Under the pieces are notes generated by a model. The model was given only the letters and a program-made list of their open reading frames with translations, did no database searches and was not told the origin of the DNA. Both the position numbers and the translations under genes were made by a program. A stretch of DNA of 64,000 bases from Bacillus weihaiensis. GTDB taxonomy: Bacteria; Bacillota; Bacilli; Bacillales; Bacillaceae. How positions within the stretch are numbered: position 1 is the stretch's first letter; each line of letters opens with the position of its first letter. Of this stretch, positions 51,257 through 62,412 are shown one piece after another. The stretch is taken from contig NZ_CP016020.1 of NCBI RefSeq assembly GCF_001889165.1, forward strand, positions 3,074,501 through 3,138,500. Direction: 5' to 3'.

Positions 51257-52288
51257 TTAGTCGCGCATTTTCGGATCTAGTGCATCACGAAGTCCATCAG
51301 CAATCATATTGAAGCAAATCATAATTGTACTAATAACAATTGCCGGGAATATCATTTGATACGGATATAATACTAACGATTTAAAACCATCATCAATTAA
51401 CGTACCTAGTGATGCTAATGGTGCTTTTAATCCTAATCCAATAAAGCTTAAGAATGCTTCAAAGAAAATGGCACTTGGTATTGTAAACATCGTATTAATA
51501 ATAATAACACCTACTAAATTCGGCATTAAATGTTTAGTAATAATTTTTGCATGTCCTGCTCCAAGTGTTCTTGATGCTAAGACGAATTCTTGGTTTTTAT
51601 ATTTTAATACTTGACCACGAACAACACGAGCCATACCGACCCAACCTGTGATCGTTAAGGCTATCGTTATAGAAAGAATACCAGGTTCTAAAATGATAAT
51701 CATTAAGATAACAACAACTAAGTTAGGAATACCAACTAATATTTCAATAATACGTTGCATGATTGTATCTACGCGACCACCAAAATAGCCTGAAATAGCA
51801 CCGTAAGCAACCCCGATAATCATATCAATAACTGCTGCTAATAAAGCAATATAAAGGGATACTTGTGTCCCCTTCCAAACACGTGTGAAGATGTCACGAC
51901 CTAAGCTATCTGTACCAAACCAGTAGTAGGCATCATCAGCACCTTTTAGCTCATAAGCATCGTATACTTCACCGTTTTTCTTCGTTAGTGTTCCATCGAA
52001 AGGAAGCCAGCTAATATTTTCGAAAGCTTCAACTTTTGGAGGGAGATTCGAATGCTTTGCGTTTTGTTGACTATAGTCATAATCATTTAAATAAGGTCCT
52101 ACTAAAGAAAGAATTGTTAAGAAAAATAGCACAACAATACTCACAATAGCTGCCTTGTTTTTTCTTACACGTAACCAGGCATCTTGCCAATAGTTCAAAC
52201 TCGGCTTATTGATTTCCTCACTTTTCGAAGAATCCAAGCTAGCGGGCTCAAACAAGTCTTTTGAAATTTTCTCATCATGCTGTGACAT
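51257..52288 (-). CDS. oppC: Oligopeptide ABC transporter permease OppC
   Basis: 343 residues, about six membrane helices, with a polar N-terminal tail and the EAA loop LGAGHAKIITKHLMPNLVGVI; inner segments include YWFGTDSLGRDIFTRVWKGTQVS and FLSFIGLGLKAPLASLGTLI. Its start overlaps the oppB stop by one base (TAATG), consistent with coupled translation. Confidence 0.93.
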   Translation of the reverse strand: MSQHDEKISKDLFEPASLDSSKSEEINKPSLNYWQDAWLRVRKNKAAIVSIVVLFFLTILSLVGPYLNDYDYSQQNAKHSNLPPKVEAFENISWLPFDGTLTKKNGEVYDAYELKGADDAYYWFGTDSLGRDIFTRVWKGTQVSLYIALLAAVIDMIIGVAYGAISGYFGGRVDTIMQRIIEILVGIPNLVVVILMIIILEPGILSITIALTITGWVGMARVVRGQVLKYKNQEFVLASRTLGAGHAKIITKHLMPNLVGVIIINTMFTIPSAIFFEAFLSFIGLGLKAPLASLGTLIDDGFKSLVLYPYQMIFPAIVISTIMICFNMIADGLRDALDPKMRD

Positions 52289-53217
52289 TATTTTTTACCT
52301 CCCGCTAAACGAATTCTAGGATCAATCAAACCGTATAATAAGTCGACAACTAAAATAACAAATATAAAGAGTGCGGCAAATAAAATCGTTGTGCCCATGA
52401 TGACTGGGTAATCATTCACGTTAATCGATTTAACAAATTGCTCACCAAGTCCAGGGATACCAAAGATTTTCTCAATAACTAATGAACCTGTCATTAAACT
52501 AACCGTAAGAGGTCCAAGAACCGTAATAACAGGAATTAGCGCATTACGAAGTGCATGCTTGAACGCAACTTCGAATGAACTTGCTCCTTTAGCCTTTGCT
52601 AACGTAATATAATCTGAACCCAATACCTCAATCATCTCTGTTCTCATAAAACGAGCTGCTATAGAAATCGGGAACATCGCTAATGCAATTGTTGGCATAA
52701 TTGTATATTCTGGTCCTCTCCAGAAAGCAACAGGTAGCCATCCTAATTTAACACCAACATAATATTGCAGAAGACCTGCAAATACGAAGGATGGGATTGA
52801 TTTACCGATTACAGCTATAAATGTCGTCGAGTAATCCACCCATGTGTTTTGTCGAAGTGCACCGATAACTCCTAAAATGATACCTATGATTGTACCAAAG
52901 AACATGGCTTGAAATCCTAGCACTGCCGATGGTCCAATACGATCCATTAGGATATCTGTAACACTTGCGTTATTGAATTGGAATGAAATCCCGAAATCAC
53001 CTTTGGCTAAGTTCACCATGTAATTAAAATATTGAACTGGAACCGGCTCATCCAATCCATATTTGTCCTTCATAATGGTTAACTGTTCAGGCGACAGTTT
53101 GTTCGCATTTGAGAAAGGAGTACCAGGGATTAAATTCATGAGGAAGAAAGTAAAAGTGGCGATTAATATTAGGGTAAGTAACATATAAATGACACGTTGT
53201 GAAATATACTTAACCAT
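52288..53217 (-). CDS. oppB: Oligopeptide ABC transporter permease OppB
   Basis: 309 residues with about six helices: VKYISQRVIYMLLTLILIAT at the N-terminus, GVIGALRQNTWVDYSTTFIAVIGKSIPSFVFAGLLQY, the EAA region KAKGASSFEVAFKHALRNALIPVITVLGP and the end LVDLLYGLIDPRIRLAG. Preceded by GGAGG. A triple hairpin region lies between it and oppA. Confidence 0.93.
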   Translation of the reverse strand: MVKYISQRVIYMLLTLILIATFTFFLMNLIPGTPFSNANKLSPEQLTIMKDKYGLDEPVPVQYFNYMVNLAKGDFGISFQFNNASVTDILMDRIGPSAVLGFQAMFFGTIIGIILGVIGALRQNTWVDYSTTFIAVIGKSIPSFVFAGLLQYYVGVKLGWLPVAFWRGPEYTIMPTIALAMFPISIAARFMRTEMIEVLGSDYITLAKAKGASSFEVAFKHALRNALIPVITVLGPLTVSLMTGSLVIEKIFGIPGLGEQFVKSINVNDYPVIMGTTILFAALFIFVILVVDLLYGLIDPRIRLAGGKK

Positions 53218-53280
53218 TGAAAAGCACCTCCTAAAAAAACTGAATTTTTTACATAGTTCGACAATTCTTATACAGGGAAA

Positions 53281-53436
53281 AAGAGAGTATATCTCCTATA
53301 CTCTCTTCAACTCGTTAAATTATACCGACTTTTGGTCTATCCGTAAACTATAAACTTCATCCAGTTCGAAATAATTCTTATTTCGAACAAGAAATATGCT
53401 TAGATAAGGCAACATATTAGAAATATGTTACCTTAT
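53281..53436 (-). terminator. Three hairpins between oppA and oppB
   Basis: Perfect or near-perfect stems: AAGAGAGTATA/TATACTCTCTT (53281-53307), GTTCGAAATAA/TTATTTCGAAC (53364-53388) and ATAAGG...AACATAT/ATATGTT...CCTTAT (53404-53436). On the minus strand the first is followed by TTTTT. This looks like a partial terminator plus mRNA-stabilising stems that set a high OppA to OppB ratio. Confidence 0.6.
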
Positions 53437-53456
53437 CAGCAGTATGGGTATGAATT

Positions 53457-55142
53457 TTATTTAATTTTAACCCACTTATAGCTGTACTCAGGACCAATGA
53501 AATGGTAAGTGAATCCTTCAACTTTATCAGATACTAATACGTTTGAAGAACGTTGGTAAACTGGAGCAAGACCAGCATCCTCTTCTAAAAGAATTTTCTC
53601 AGCTTGTTGAAGAGCTTCGAAACGTTTAGCGTTATCATCAGCATATGTGTATTGAGCATCTTCTAACAATTTGTCATATTGCTCATTTGAGTATGCCATT
53701 TTGTTGTTACCACCATCAGTAATCCAAAGATCAGAGAATGAAATTGGATCTTGGTAGTCAGGACCCCAACCAGCAAATTGTAAATCGTAATCCATTTCCA
53801 CATCACGATCTAAACGAACGCTGAATGGTACACTTTGAACATCAATTGTTAAACCTTCAAGGTTTTTCTCTAACTGATCTTTAATGTAAGAATCTGTTTT
53901 CTTAGACGTTTCAGTGTCTCCACCTAGGTATACTAATTCAACAGTATCTGTGCCAAGTTCTTTCAAACCAGCTTCCCAGAATTTTTTCGCTTCTTCTACG
54001 TTATATTCAAGCATATCTCCGTTCGCTTCACGGAAATCTTTACCAGCAGGATCTGTAACGAAACCTTTTGGAACTGAATAGTTTGCAGGTACTGAACCGT
54101 TATTTAAAATGCTGTCAGTTAAATCTTGTTTATTAAATGCAGTTGCAATCGCACGACGAATGTTTTCGTTAGCTAATGCTTCGTTTTGTTGGTTCATTTT
54201 GATCCAGAAGATTGTTGGCTCTAACCATTTAACTAAGTTAGGGTCACCTTCATATTGTGGTACGATATCAGATGCAAGCTTACCAGTGATATCTGCTTCA
54301 CCAGTTTCGTATGCATTTGCAGATGCTTGTGGATCTTTAAGTACGTTGTATTGAATTGTTTCTAAAGATACTGTTTCAGCATCCCAATATTCTGTATTCT
54401 TTTCCATTGTCCATTCAGTTGCTGTGTTACCAGCCCAAGTAGAAAGAACAAATGGTCCGTTATAAACTAAGTTCTCAGCAGATGATGCGTATTGATCACC
54501 TTTTTCCTCAACAAATTTCTTGTTTTGAGGGTAGAAAGTTCCGAATGCCATTAAAGATTCGAAATAAGGAATTGGTTTTTCTAAAGTGATTTCTAATGTT
54601 TTTTCATCTAGAGCTTTAACACCTAGAGTGTTTAAGTCATATTCTTTTTCATCAGCAGCTGCCTTTGTGATTTCTTTAGCACCTTTGATTTTACCATTCA
54701 TCATGTAAGGGCCATAAGGAGATGCAGTGTCAGGGTCAATCGCACGTTGCCATGCAAATACGAAGTCTTCTGCTGTTACAGTGTCTCCGTTAGACCATTT
54801 CGCTTCTTTTAATTTAACCGTGTAAACTAAACCGTCTTCACTAACTTCAGGCTCACCATCAGCCATACCAGGAACAGCATTTTGTTCTTGATCTAGACGG
54901 TATAAACCTTCCATTACGTTTGCTAGAGCTGTAAAACTCGCAGAGTCTTGAGCCATAACACTATCCATTGAAGGAATTTCAGATGTTTCTAGAACCTTTA
55001 ATTCTTGTGCTACTGATTCTGATGCAGTATCTGTGTCGCCTTCAGAGTCAGTTGCTTCATTACCGCCACCATTACATGCTGCTAGGAACATGCTAAGTAC
55101 TAGCGATAATGCTAAAAGTAGAAATAATTTCGACTTTTTCAC
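53457..55142 (-). CDS. oppA: Oligopeptide-binding lipoprotein OppA
   Basis: 561 residues starting at GTG 55140-55142, with GGGAGG 7 nt upstream; no ATG fits. Signal peptide VKKSKLFLLLALSLVLSMFLAAC gives a lipid-modified Cys. The SBP_bac_5 fold is evident from ETSEIPSMDSVMAQDSASF, KWSNGDTVTAEDFVFAWQRAIDP, NLVYNGPFVLSTW and FAGWGPDYQDPISFSDLW. It captures peptides for OppBCDF. In Bacillus this protein is often very highly expressed. Confidence 0.95.
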   Translation of the reverse strand: MKKSKLFLLLALSLVLSMFLAACNGGGNEATDSEGDTDTASESVAQELKVLETSEIPSMDSVMAQDSASFTALANVMEGLYRLDQEQNAVPGMADGEPEVSEDGLVYTVKLKEAKWSNGDTVTAEDFVFAWQRAIDPDTASPYGPYMMNGKIKGAKEITKAAADEKEYDLNTLGVKALDEKTLEITLEKPIPYFESLMAFGTFYPQNKKFVEEKGDQYASSAENLVYNGPFVLSTWAGNTATEWTMEKNTEYWDAETVSLETIQYNVLKDPQASANAYETGEADITGKLASDIVPQYEGDPNLVKWLEPTIFWIKMNQQNEALANENIRRAIATAFNKQDLTDSILNNGSVPANYSVPKGFVTDPAGKDFREANGDMLEYNVEEAKKFWEAGLKELGTDTVELVYLGGDTETSKKTDSYIKDQLEKNLEGLTIDVQSVPFSVRLDRDVEMDYDLQFAGWGPDYQDPISFSDLWITDGGNNKMAYSNEQYDKLLEDAQYTYADDNAKRFEALQQAEKILLEEDAGLAPVYQRSSNVLVSDKVEGFTYHFIGPEYSYKWVKIK

Positions 55143-55633
55143 AAGTAGACCTCCCTTTTTTTTATACAAGTTGTTTTGCTTACAAGGATTATTATACAAG
55201 TATTCAAACAATTGTGCATTTATTTTTTTAATAAAGTTTACACAAATGCAATAATATTAAGAAAATCTACGACAAAAATAGTTCTAAAGACCTAGTTGTT
55301 TCGTTAGAATTTTCTCATAATTTTTACCAAGAATTTGGTCATTTACTTTAACGCGTTGACTTGCAAAGGGTTACATTATCTAACACACTTTTTTAAAAGT
55401 TTGTAAACCACGTAAAAAATATCTTTACAATTCCTTAGAATTAATTTACAGTTTCACACTATTAGAATAATGTTATTTGATTTTTTTACTTCTCCTCCCT
55501 TCTGTTATAATAAAAAAGCGTAATTTCTTGTTTGATTTTTCCTTCTTTTTGTCTTTTTTTCTCAATCCAGACACCTAAACCAGGAAAAAACAATCTCATA
55601 AATACCTACCATTTTAGAAAGAGTGATGAAATC
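55143..55633. other. Divergent interval oppA / DUF3899 gene
   Basis: Holds regulatory sequence for both genes. A TATAAT at 55506-55511 may serve the plus-strand gene. No supported gene or riboswitch; a codon-poor frame from 55532 is the N-terminal extension of the next gene without a ribosome site. Confidence 0.4.
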
Positions 55634-55993
55634 TTGCCTGTAAAAAAAACATTTACGCTTGTTATTGTATCTATCTGTGCAACATTCTTACTTTCTTTTT
55701 TGAATTACCAAGAATTAACTTTACTTCATTTTATTAATATTTCTTTTTACTTTGGATTATCCTTTCTTTTAATCGCCGCCTTTACAATGACGGTTAAAGG
55801 TGGCTTCTTCGACGGCATTACCTATGGATTTAGAAGAATGTTTACCTCTAAAGGAAAAGAACTGACAAAACAAGAGGTAAATGAAATGATTCCTGTTTCT
55901 GAGTTACTAAGCTTTGATCATGCTCCTTTTCTATTTAGCGGCTTGATTATCATCGGTTTCATGCTTTTAGGTCTTTTCATTCATTATTTATAA
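55634..55993 (+). CDS. DUF3899 small membrane protein
   Basis: 119 residues from the TTG at 55634, which has AAAGAGTGATG upstream. Two or three membrane helices: KKTFTLVIVSICATFLLSF, LLHFINISFYFGLSFLLIAAF and a C-terminal HAPFLFSGLIIIGFMLLGLF. The short polar loop GGFFDGITYGFRRMF is the family signature. Function unknown. The longer reading from 55532 has no ribosome site. Confidence 0.72.
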   Translation: MPVKKTFTLVIVSICATFLLSFLNYQELTLLHFINISFYFGLSFLLIAAFTMTVKGGFFDGITYGFRRMFTSKGKELTKQEVNEMIPVSELLSFDHAPFLFSGLIIIGFMLLGLFIHYL

Positions 55994-56114
55994 GCTGATT
56001 TTTCACGAAGTATTCTTTCGTTCAGTTGCATTCCTTTTACACTTTTTTTATAATGAAAAAAAGTGTAAATGCTAGTAGCCAATTTTGATTGATGAAAGCT
56101 TACATACATAATCG

Positions 56115-57399
<1,285 letters not shown>

Positions 57400-57488
57400 T
57401 TTTTCTTCCTTCTGTATCCCCTCTCCTTTATGGATGCAGAAGCTAAGCCCTAAAGGGGATCTATCATTTCGTTTCTTTATAACTAAAA

Positions 57489-57607
57489 GAGGCTGTGACA
57501 AAAGTGCCTGGCACCTAATCGTAACCACTAGATGTACGCACTGGTTTATCTCGTGCACACTTTCATTGGTACGGAGGGTTCCTGGCTCTTTGTGTTGTCC
57601 CAGCCAC
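57489..57607 (+). repeat. Dispersed ~120-bp palindromic repeat, copy R3
   Basis: AGGCTGTGACAAAAGTGCCTGGCACC, TAATCGTAACCACTA, GATGTACGCACTGG, GTGCACAC, GGTACGGAGGGTTCCTGGCTC, TTGTCCCAGCC. The outer arms GGCTGTGACAA and TTGTCCCAGCC are inverted repeats, and GTGCCTGGCA with TTCCTGGC pairs less perfectly. Located between trpS and yjbA, 90 bp after the trpS stop. Confidence 0.78.
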
Positions 57608-57611
57608 CTTA

Positions 57612-58367
57612 TTAATTCACCTTCGATTCATGCTCCATATCCCAGAGCTTTTCAAAGAAAGGTTGTCCTTTTATTAGGCGTTCACACAATTGAATATGCT
57701 TTTTTGACCACCCATATAGCGTTTCTTCATAAAGCTTATTCCACACTTCATCGAATTCACTTTGCTGGATATCCTCATACATGGAAGGATTCCATTCCGT
57801 GTACCAATACTTAACCTCTGCGGCATTCTTCGTCGCTTGTAATTGGTCAAGGGCCATAAATAATAATTGTTTTAGCTGTCTTTCTTTTCTCGTCAGTCCT
57901 CTCATATGCTCTGGAGATAGCGAGAGAATGTGATATTGCTTAACAGCTGATTCATCTTGATACACATCAGTTGAAAACTCTACTGGTTCAATATCTTTTA
58001 TCATCTCAAAAACTAACTGCTCCTGTCGTGGAATGATTCTACTTTTTCGAATTGGAATTGTATAGCCAATCGTATCTACAACAATAATTCCCACGCCATC
58101 TGTCACTACAAAACAATAGTCTAATTGAATTCTTTCATGGTTTTTACGAATATAAGCCTTCTGATAAATATCTTTTAATAAACCAGGTGGCAACTCAGAT
58201 AAATTGTTTTCTATGTAATCGAAAAGCAAAGACTTAACCTTTATTAGGGGAACTTGGTCTAATAACTCAACACTGTCATCTTTTCTCCATTCATGGAAAT
58301 GACAAACGTTATATCCGTTCTCTTCACCTTCAAACCAGTTCACCCAAACATCATGAAGAAATAACAT
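57612..58367 (-). CDS. yjbA: UPF0736-family protein YjbA
   Basis: 251 residues from the ATG at 58365-58367 ([28 protein letters not shown]), with GAGGGG upstream; an ATG three bases earlier is possible. Conserved N-terminus and the segment [15 protein letters not shown] match B. subtilis YjbA. No known catalytic motif or membrane helix. Function unknown. In B. subtilis the app operon follows in this interval; here yjaZ is reached directly. Confidence 0.87.
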   Translation of the reverse strand: MLFLHDVWVNWFEGEENGYNVCHFHEWRKDDSVELLDQVPLIKVKSLLFDYIENNLSELPPGLLKDIYQKAYIRKNHERIQLDYCFVVTDGVGIIVVDTIGYTIPIRKSRIIPRQEQLVFEMIKDIEPVEFSTDVYQDESAVKQYHILSLSPEHMRGLTRKERQLKQLLFMALDQLQATKNAAEVKYWYTEWNPSMYEDIQQSEFDEVWNKLYEETLYGWSKKHIQLCERLIKGQPFFEKLWDMEHESKVN

Positions 58368-58746
58368 CATTCTACCCCTCACTTCAATACCATTTGTCAA
58401 ACAGTATAGGCAAAATATAGTAACTTTATTCTCGAAAACGTAGAATATACGCAGATTTTTCTTGCTCTTGCTATATGCTGTGCTGTCATCGTGATCACAT
58501 TCTCTTCTAAGGAATCACTTTTATAGGAATTAATTGACTAATGGTAAGCTATATTGAATTTTACTACTTGTCCCTATTCATCTTTATGATAAAACAAAAG
58601 GAGATATTCAGATTTTTTACCTATTCTAACCACGAACAGCTTCCTATACATTTTCCAATTTATCTTTTTACTAAACAAAGCCTAGTACCCAAATGTGTTC
58701 ATTTTCACTTTATGAGGTTAGGATAGAAAAGCCTTATGAAGCAAGC
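58368..58746. other. Non-coding interval yjbA / yjaZ (site of app operon in B. subtilis)
   Basis: A 61-codon plus-strand frame at 58541-58726 has no good ribosome site and no recognisable domain. No trace of appDFABC was noticed. TTGACT at 58530-58535 is a possible -35 without a partner. Confidence 0.4.
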
Positions 58747-59526
58747 CTAGATAAATTCTTCCGAAGAGTAGCCTAACAAATCCTTCGTCTTCTTACCTGT
58801 TTTGTCCATATATTTTTTTACTAAAAAGTATCCTACTGAATAACCAACCATTGATGGATAAAAACCTGTACCGTACAAAATTTGCGAAAATAATGGTGTA
58901 TCTCTTGTAATCTCCTTATTTTTGATAATGATCGTCTGATAAAATCGCTCACACTGTTCATTGGAATATTTTTTTGCCCATGACGCCACGTATTCTTCAC
59001 CAAGCTCTTCTCTCACAGCGTTTTCAGCTAAACCTTCCATTAAGATGGCGTCAATGATAGTGAAATCCTTTTCCATCTTTCTTTTTGTAATCTGTGATAA
59101 TCGACTGACATGGTGGTACTCATGGAGAAATAGCGAGGTTAGATCCTCTTTTCTTACCTCAATTGTTAAAAACAAAAACAGCTTATTATGAAAAGCCAGT
59201 CCTGATCTCCCAAAATATTCATTGTTTATTTTTCGATTATCATCATCAGCAGGTAGAATAAATATAGGAACCTCTGGACCTCCCCACTTCGCTTTATAGT
59301 CTTTTTCTAATCGCTTTACATAGGAAGAAACTTTCTCATTCTTCTTTTTTTCAAGCCACAAATCAATATGTGTTGTATGGCGGTACATTCCAAATGATTG
59401 TAGGTACTTTGATATTTCATGAGGCTTCATTGAAGAGAAATACGGTTGTAGTTTCTTGCAAACATCTATCTTTAAGGGGGATTCTGTTAGCCACTCTATA
59501 GTATCTATTACAGTCACATTATCCAC
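58747..59526 (-). CDS. yjaZ: YjaZ, DUF2268 putative Zn protease
   Basis: About 259 residues if started at GTG 59524-59526, which has GAGGG 8 nt upstream and gives the length of B. subtilis YjaZ. A GTG at 59515-59517 and an upstream GTG at 59616 (289 residues) are alternatives; the upstream one has no good ribosome site. The zinc-binding HEYHH (LFLHEYHHVSRLSQ) with a following ILMEGLAENAVREELG, carrying the third ligand, defines DUF2268. Probably a cytosolic metalloprotease; substrate unknown. Confidence 0.85.
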   Translation of the reverse strand: MDNVTVIDTIEWLTESPLKIDVCKKLQPYFSSMKPHEISKYLQSFGMYRHTTHIDLWLEKKKNEKVSSYVKRLEKDYKAKWGGPEVPIFILPADDDNRKINNEYFGRSGLAFHNKLFLFLTIEVRKEDLTSLFLHEYHHVSRLSQITKRKMEKDFTIIDAILMEGLAENAVREELGEEYVASWAKKYSNEQCERFYQTIIIKNKEITRDTPLFSQILYGTGFYPSMVGYSVGYFLVKKYMDKTGKKTKDLLGYSSEEFI

Positions 59527-59656
59527 TCTCCCTTCCCTCACACTAGTATATGTAGAAAAAGGAGGACTGTTCATCAGATGAAAAGAATCAGGCGTTAACT
59601 TTTTACTAACTTTCACCTAACATATTGACTCATGTGCAAACAATCAGCATCAAAGC

Positions 59657-59690
59657 AAAAAACGAAGGCAGCTTACCCACCTTCGTTTTT
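59657..59690 (-). terminator. Terminator after fabF
   Basis: AAAAACGAAGG and CCTTCGTTTTT form an 11-bp stem around a 12-nt loop, about 20 bp beyond the fabF stop. Confidence 0.8.
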
Positions 59691-59709
59691 CCTTTTCACT
59701 TACACTTCA

Positions 59710-60954
59710 TTATTCGTTTTCATACTTCTTAAAAATAATTGTAGCGTTATGACCACCGAAGCCAAGTGAGTTACTAAGTGCTACCTGAACGTCCTGTTTG
59801 CGCGATTCGTTCGGTACATAATCCAAATCACATTCTGGATCTGGTGTGTTGTAATTGATTGTTGGTGGAATGATTCCTTCTTTGATAGCTAATATACTAA
59901 ATATTGCTTCAACTCCACCTGCAGCGCCCAACAAATGACCTGTCATTGATTTTGTTGAACTGATTGCTAGCTTATTGGCATGTTCACCAAACACTTCTTT
60001 AATGGCTAGAGTTTCGAATTTATCGTTGTATGGAGTACTTGTACCATGTGCATTAATATAATCAATCTCCTCGGCTTGAAGACCACTTCCATCTATCGCT
60101 TGCTTCATGGCACGAGCTCCGCCTTCCCCATTCGGTGCTGGAGCTGTAATATGATGGGCATCACCCGTTGCACCATAGCCAACAATTTCAGCATAGATTT
60201 TCGCTCCACGTGCTAAAGCATGCTCAAGTTCCTCAAGAACAAGAATGCCTGCACCTTCTCCCATAACGAAACCATCACGATCTTGGTCAAATGGTCTGCT
60301 TGCTGTTTTAGGATCTGGATTTGTTGATAGAGCCTTGTTTGCTGAGAATCCTGCAAATGACATTTCAGTTAAAGGCGCCTCAGTTCCTCCTGAGATCATT
60401 ACATCTGCTTCTCCTCTTTCAATGACGCGATAGGCGTCACCAATTGAGTTCGTTCCCGTTGCACATGCCGTTACCGTACAAGAATTAAATCCTTTAGCAC
60501 CTAAGGCAATAGATACCTGACCTGTCGCCATATCTGGAATAAGCATTGGTACGAAGAAAGGACTAACTCGACGAGGTCCCTTCTCTAGTAGAAGCTTATA
60601 TTGCTGTTCGAACGTCTCCATTCCGCCGATACCAGAACCGATCCATACACCTATACGGTTAGCATTTTCATCCGTAATTTCTAAATTAGCATCTTTTACA
60701 GCCATTAAAGATGAAACGACTGCGTATTGTGTAAATCGGTCCATTTTTCTTGCATCTTTTTTGTCCATATACTCTTCAATCTTAAAATCTTTAAGTTCTG
60801 CAGCAACCTTGGCTGGGAACTGACTAGCATCAACTCTTGTAATAGGTCCGATTCCTGAAACACCATTTATGGCATTTTGCCACATTGTTTCCACGTCATT
60901 TCCTATTGGAGAAAGAGCTCCTAAGCCCGTTACTACTACACGTTTTTTTTCCAT
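59710..60954 (-). CDS. fabF: Beta-ketoacyl-ACP synthase II FabF
   Basis: 414-residue condensing enzyme for chain elongation in type II fatty acid synthesis. Catalytic Cys in [17 protein letters not shown], His residues in [15 protein letters not shown] and [14 protein letters not shown]-terminal [16 protein letters not shown]. Follows fabHA in the same operon, 77 bp downstream, behind a FapR-regulated promoter. Length and motifs are typical of KAS II. Confidence 0.96.
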   Translation of the reverse strand: MEKKRVVVTGLGALSPIGNDVETMWQNAINGVSGIGPITRVDASQFPAKVAAELKDFKIEEYMDKKDARKMDRFTQYAVVSSLMAVKDANLEITDENANRIGVWIGSGIGGMETFEQQYKLLLEKGPRRVSPFFVPMLIPDMATGQVSIALGAKGFNSCTVTACATGTNSIGDAYRVIERGEADVMISGGTEAPLTEMSFAGFSANKALSTNPDPKTASRPFDQDRDGFVMGEGAGILVLEELEHALARGAKIYAEIVGYGATGDAHHITAPAPNGEGGARAMKQAIDGSGLQAEEIDYINAHGTSTPYNDKFETLAIKEVFGEHANKLAISSTKSMTGHLLGAAGGVEAIFSILAIKEGIIPPTINYNTPDPECDLDYVPNESRKQDVQVALSNSLGFGGHNATIIFKKYENE

Positions 60955-61031
60955 GATTTTTGCACCTCACATAAGAGTATCATTATACGTTTCAATTGTT
61001 CATTTCATTTTGATAGTAGGTACCTATACGA

Positions 61032-61967
61032 TTAACGGCCCCAACGTAAGGCAATGGCTCCCCAAGTTAAGCCACCACCAAAGCCTACCATCACAATTAA
61101 ATCGCCATCCTTTATTTTCCCTGCTTCTAGCTCTTCTACAAGGGAAATCGGGATTGAAGCTGCAGACGTATTTCCATATTTGTGTACAGTTTTAGACATC
61201 TTCTCTACAGGTAAATTTAATCGTTCTCTAGCCGCTTCCATAATACGAATATTAGCTTGGTGCGGAATGAGGAAGTCAACATCTTCTTTTGATAATCCTG
61301 CTTTCTCAAGTACATTGATACTTGATTCACCCATTTGTCTCACTGCAAACTTGAATACTTCTCTACCGTTCATGATGATGTATTCATCTTGATAAAGATG
61401 CTTTCCACCAGTACCATCAGCTCCTAGTTCAAAGGAAAGAATTCCTTTCCCTTCACTTACTGGTCCAATAACGGCTGCACCTGCACCATCTCCAAATAAA
61501 ACAGCTGTATTACGGTCATTCCAATCAGTTACTTTCGATAGCTTCTCTACACCAACAACCAATACATGCTTATACGCCCCTGTTTCAATAAACTGCTTTG
61601 CTGTAATCATTCCATACATAAAGCCAGCACAAGCAGCGCTTATATCCATTGCTGCCGCCTTTTTCGCACCAAGCCTTTCTTGAAGCATACAAGCTACTGT
61701 TGGAAATGGTTGGTCTGGTGTAACGGTTGCCACCAAGATTAAATCAAGATCCTCTGCTGTAATATTAGCATTAGCGATCGCTTTTTCTGCTGCTAAAAAT
61801 GCCATATGGGAAGTGTCCATAGAATCTTCTGCGATTCTTCTCTCTTCAATACCAGTTCTCGTACGTATCCATTCATCCGATGTATCCATGATTTTTTCTA
61901 AATCAGCGTTTGTAACAATTTTCTCAGGTGTGTATTTTGCAATCCCTAAAATACCTGCTGCCTTCAT
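61032..61967 (-). CDS. fabHA: Beta-ketoacyl-ACP synthase III FabHA
   Basis: 311 residues from the ATG at 61965-61967 ([20 protein letters not shown]), with AAAGGGG upstream; a longer frame to 62153 is the 5' UTR. Initiates fatty acid synthesis by condensing acyl-CoA with malonyl-ACP. Catalytic triad: Cys in [13 protein letters not shown], His in [11 protein letters not shown], Asn in [13 protein letters not shown]. First gene of the fabHA-fabF operon. In B. subtilis it prefers branched-chain primers. Confidence 0.96.
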   Translation of the reverse strand: MKAAGILGIAKYTPEKIVTNADLEKIMDTSDEWIRTRTGIEERRIAEDSMDTSHMAFLAAEKAIANANITAEDLDLILVATVTPDQPFPTVACMLQERLGAKKAAAMDISAACAGFMYGMITAKQFIETGAYKHVLVVGVEKLSKVTDWNDRNTAVLFGDGAGAAVIGPVSEGKGILSFELGADGTGGKHLYQDEYIIMNGREVFKFAVRQMGESSINVLEKAGLSKEDVDFLIPHQANIRIMEAARERLNLPVEKMSKTVHKYGNTSAASIPISLVEELEAGKIKDGDLIVMVGFGGGLTWGAIALRWGR

Positions 61968-62201
61968 ATGCGCAACCCCTTTATTTAAGTAGTATGCCAA
62001 TAATTTATTGGTTCTTATCATGTGGTTAGGAAACAACTTCCTACTTACTAAGGATAAGCATAAACCAAGAGGTTTGAAGAATTCTCTCCTATAAACTTCT
62101 AGACAAGCCTTATCCTCAGTAAAAAACATTTTACCTGTCATTGAAATCCACACTATGTTTATACTTTCTAACTATATCTCATTATTTTTTTATATCAAAT
62201 A
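61968..62201 (-). other. Long 5' UTR of fabHA with palindrome
   Basis: If transcription starts just beyond the FapR box, the leader is about 240 nt. It contains CCAATAATTTATTGG (61997-62011), a perfect 7-bp inverted repeat about one A/T base, and AGGAAACAACTTCCT. The role is unknown. Confidence 0.4.
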
Positions 62202-62246
62202 TTATGACTTGGTACTAATTTTATCTTATTCAAAAATATTTTTCAA
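62202..62246 (-). promoter_or_regulatory. FapR operator and sigma-A promoter of fabHA-fabF
   Basis: Minus strand: TTGAAA (62241-62246), 17 bp, TAAAAT (62218-62223), and directly after it TTAGTACCAAGTCATAA (62202-62218), a FapR-like box overlapping the start site. It resembles the box ahead of fabI at 14 of 17 positions. FapR releases it when malonyl-CoA is high. Confidence 0.8.
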
Positions 62247-62412
62247 TATGTATGTTTCTGTGTTCATGACTAGAACGAGTTGTTTTTTCGTTCATAAACT
62301 ATATACAAAGGACCAAGAAGCCTTAAATGTCAGGATACGATACCTAGCTAGTTACGTATTTCAATTTAATCAAAAACATTTGAATTTACTAAATGGAGGT
62401 GGACGACGTAAG

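Noticed and set aside
58541-58726. 61-codon frame between yjbA and yjaZ
   Set aside because: Starts without a ribosome site; no similarity to known families.
62155-62412. N-terminal extension of the small charged protein (longer reading from 62155)
   Set aside because: Covers the FapR box and fabHA promoter, has no ribosome site, and lacks the charged composition of the real protein.
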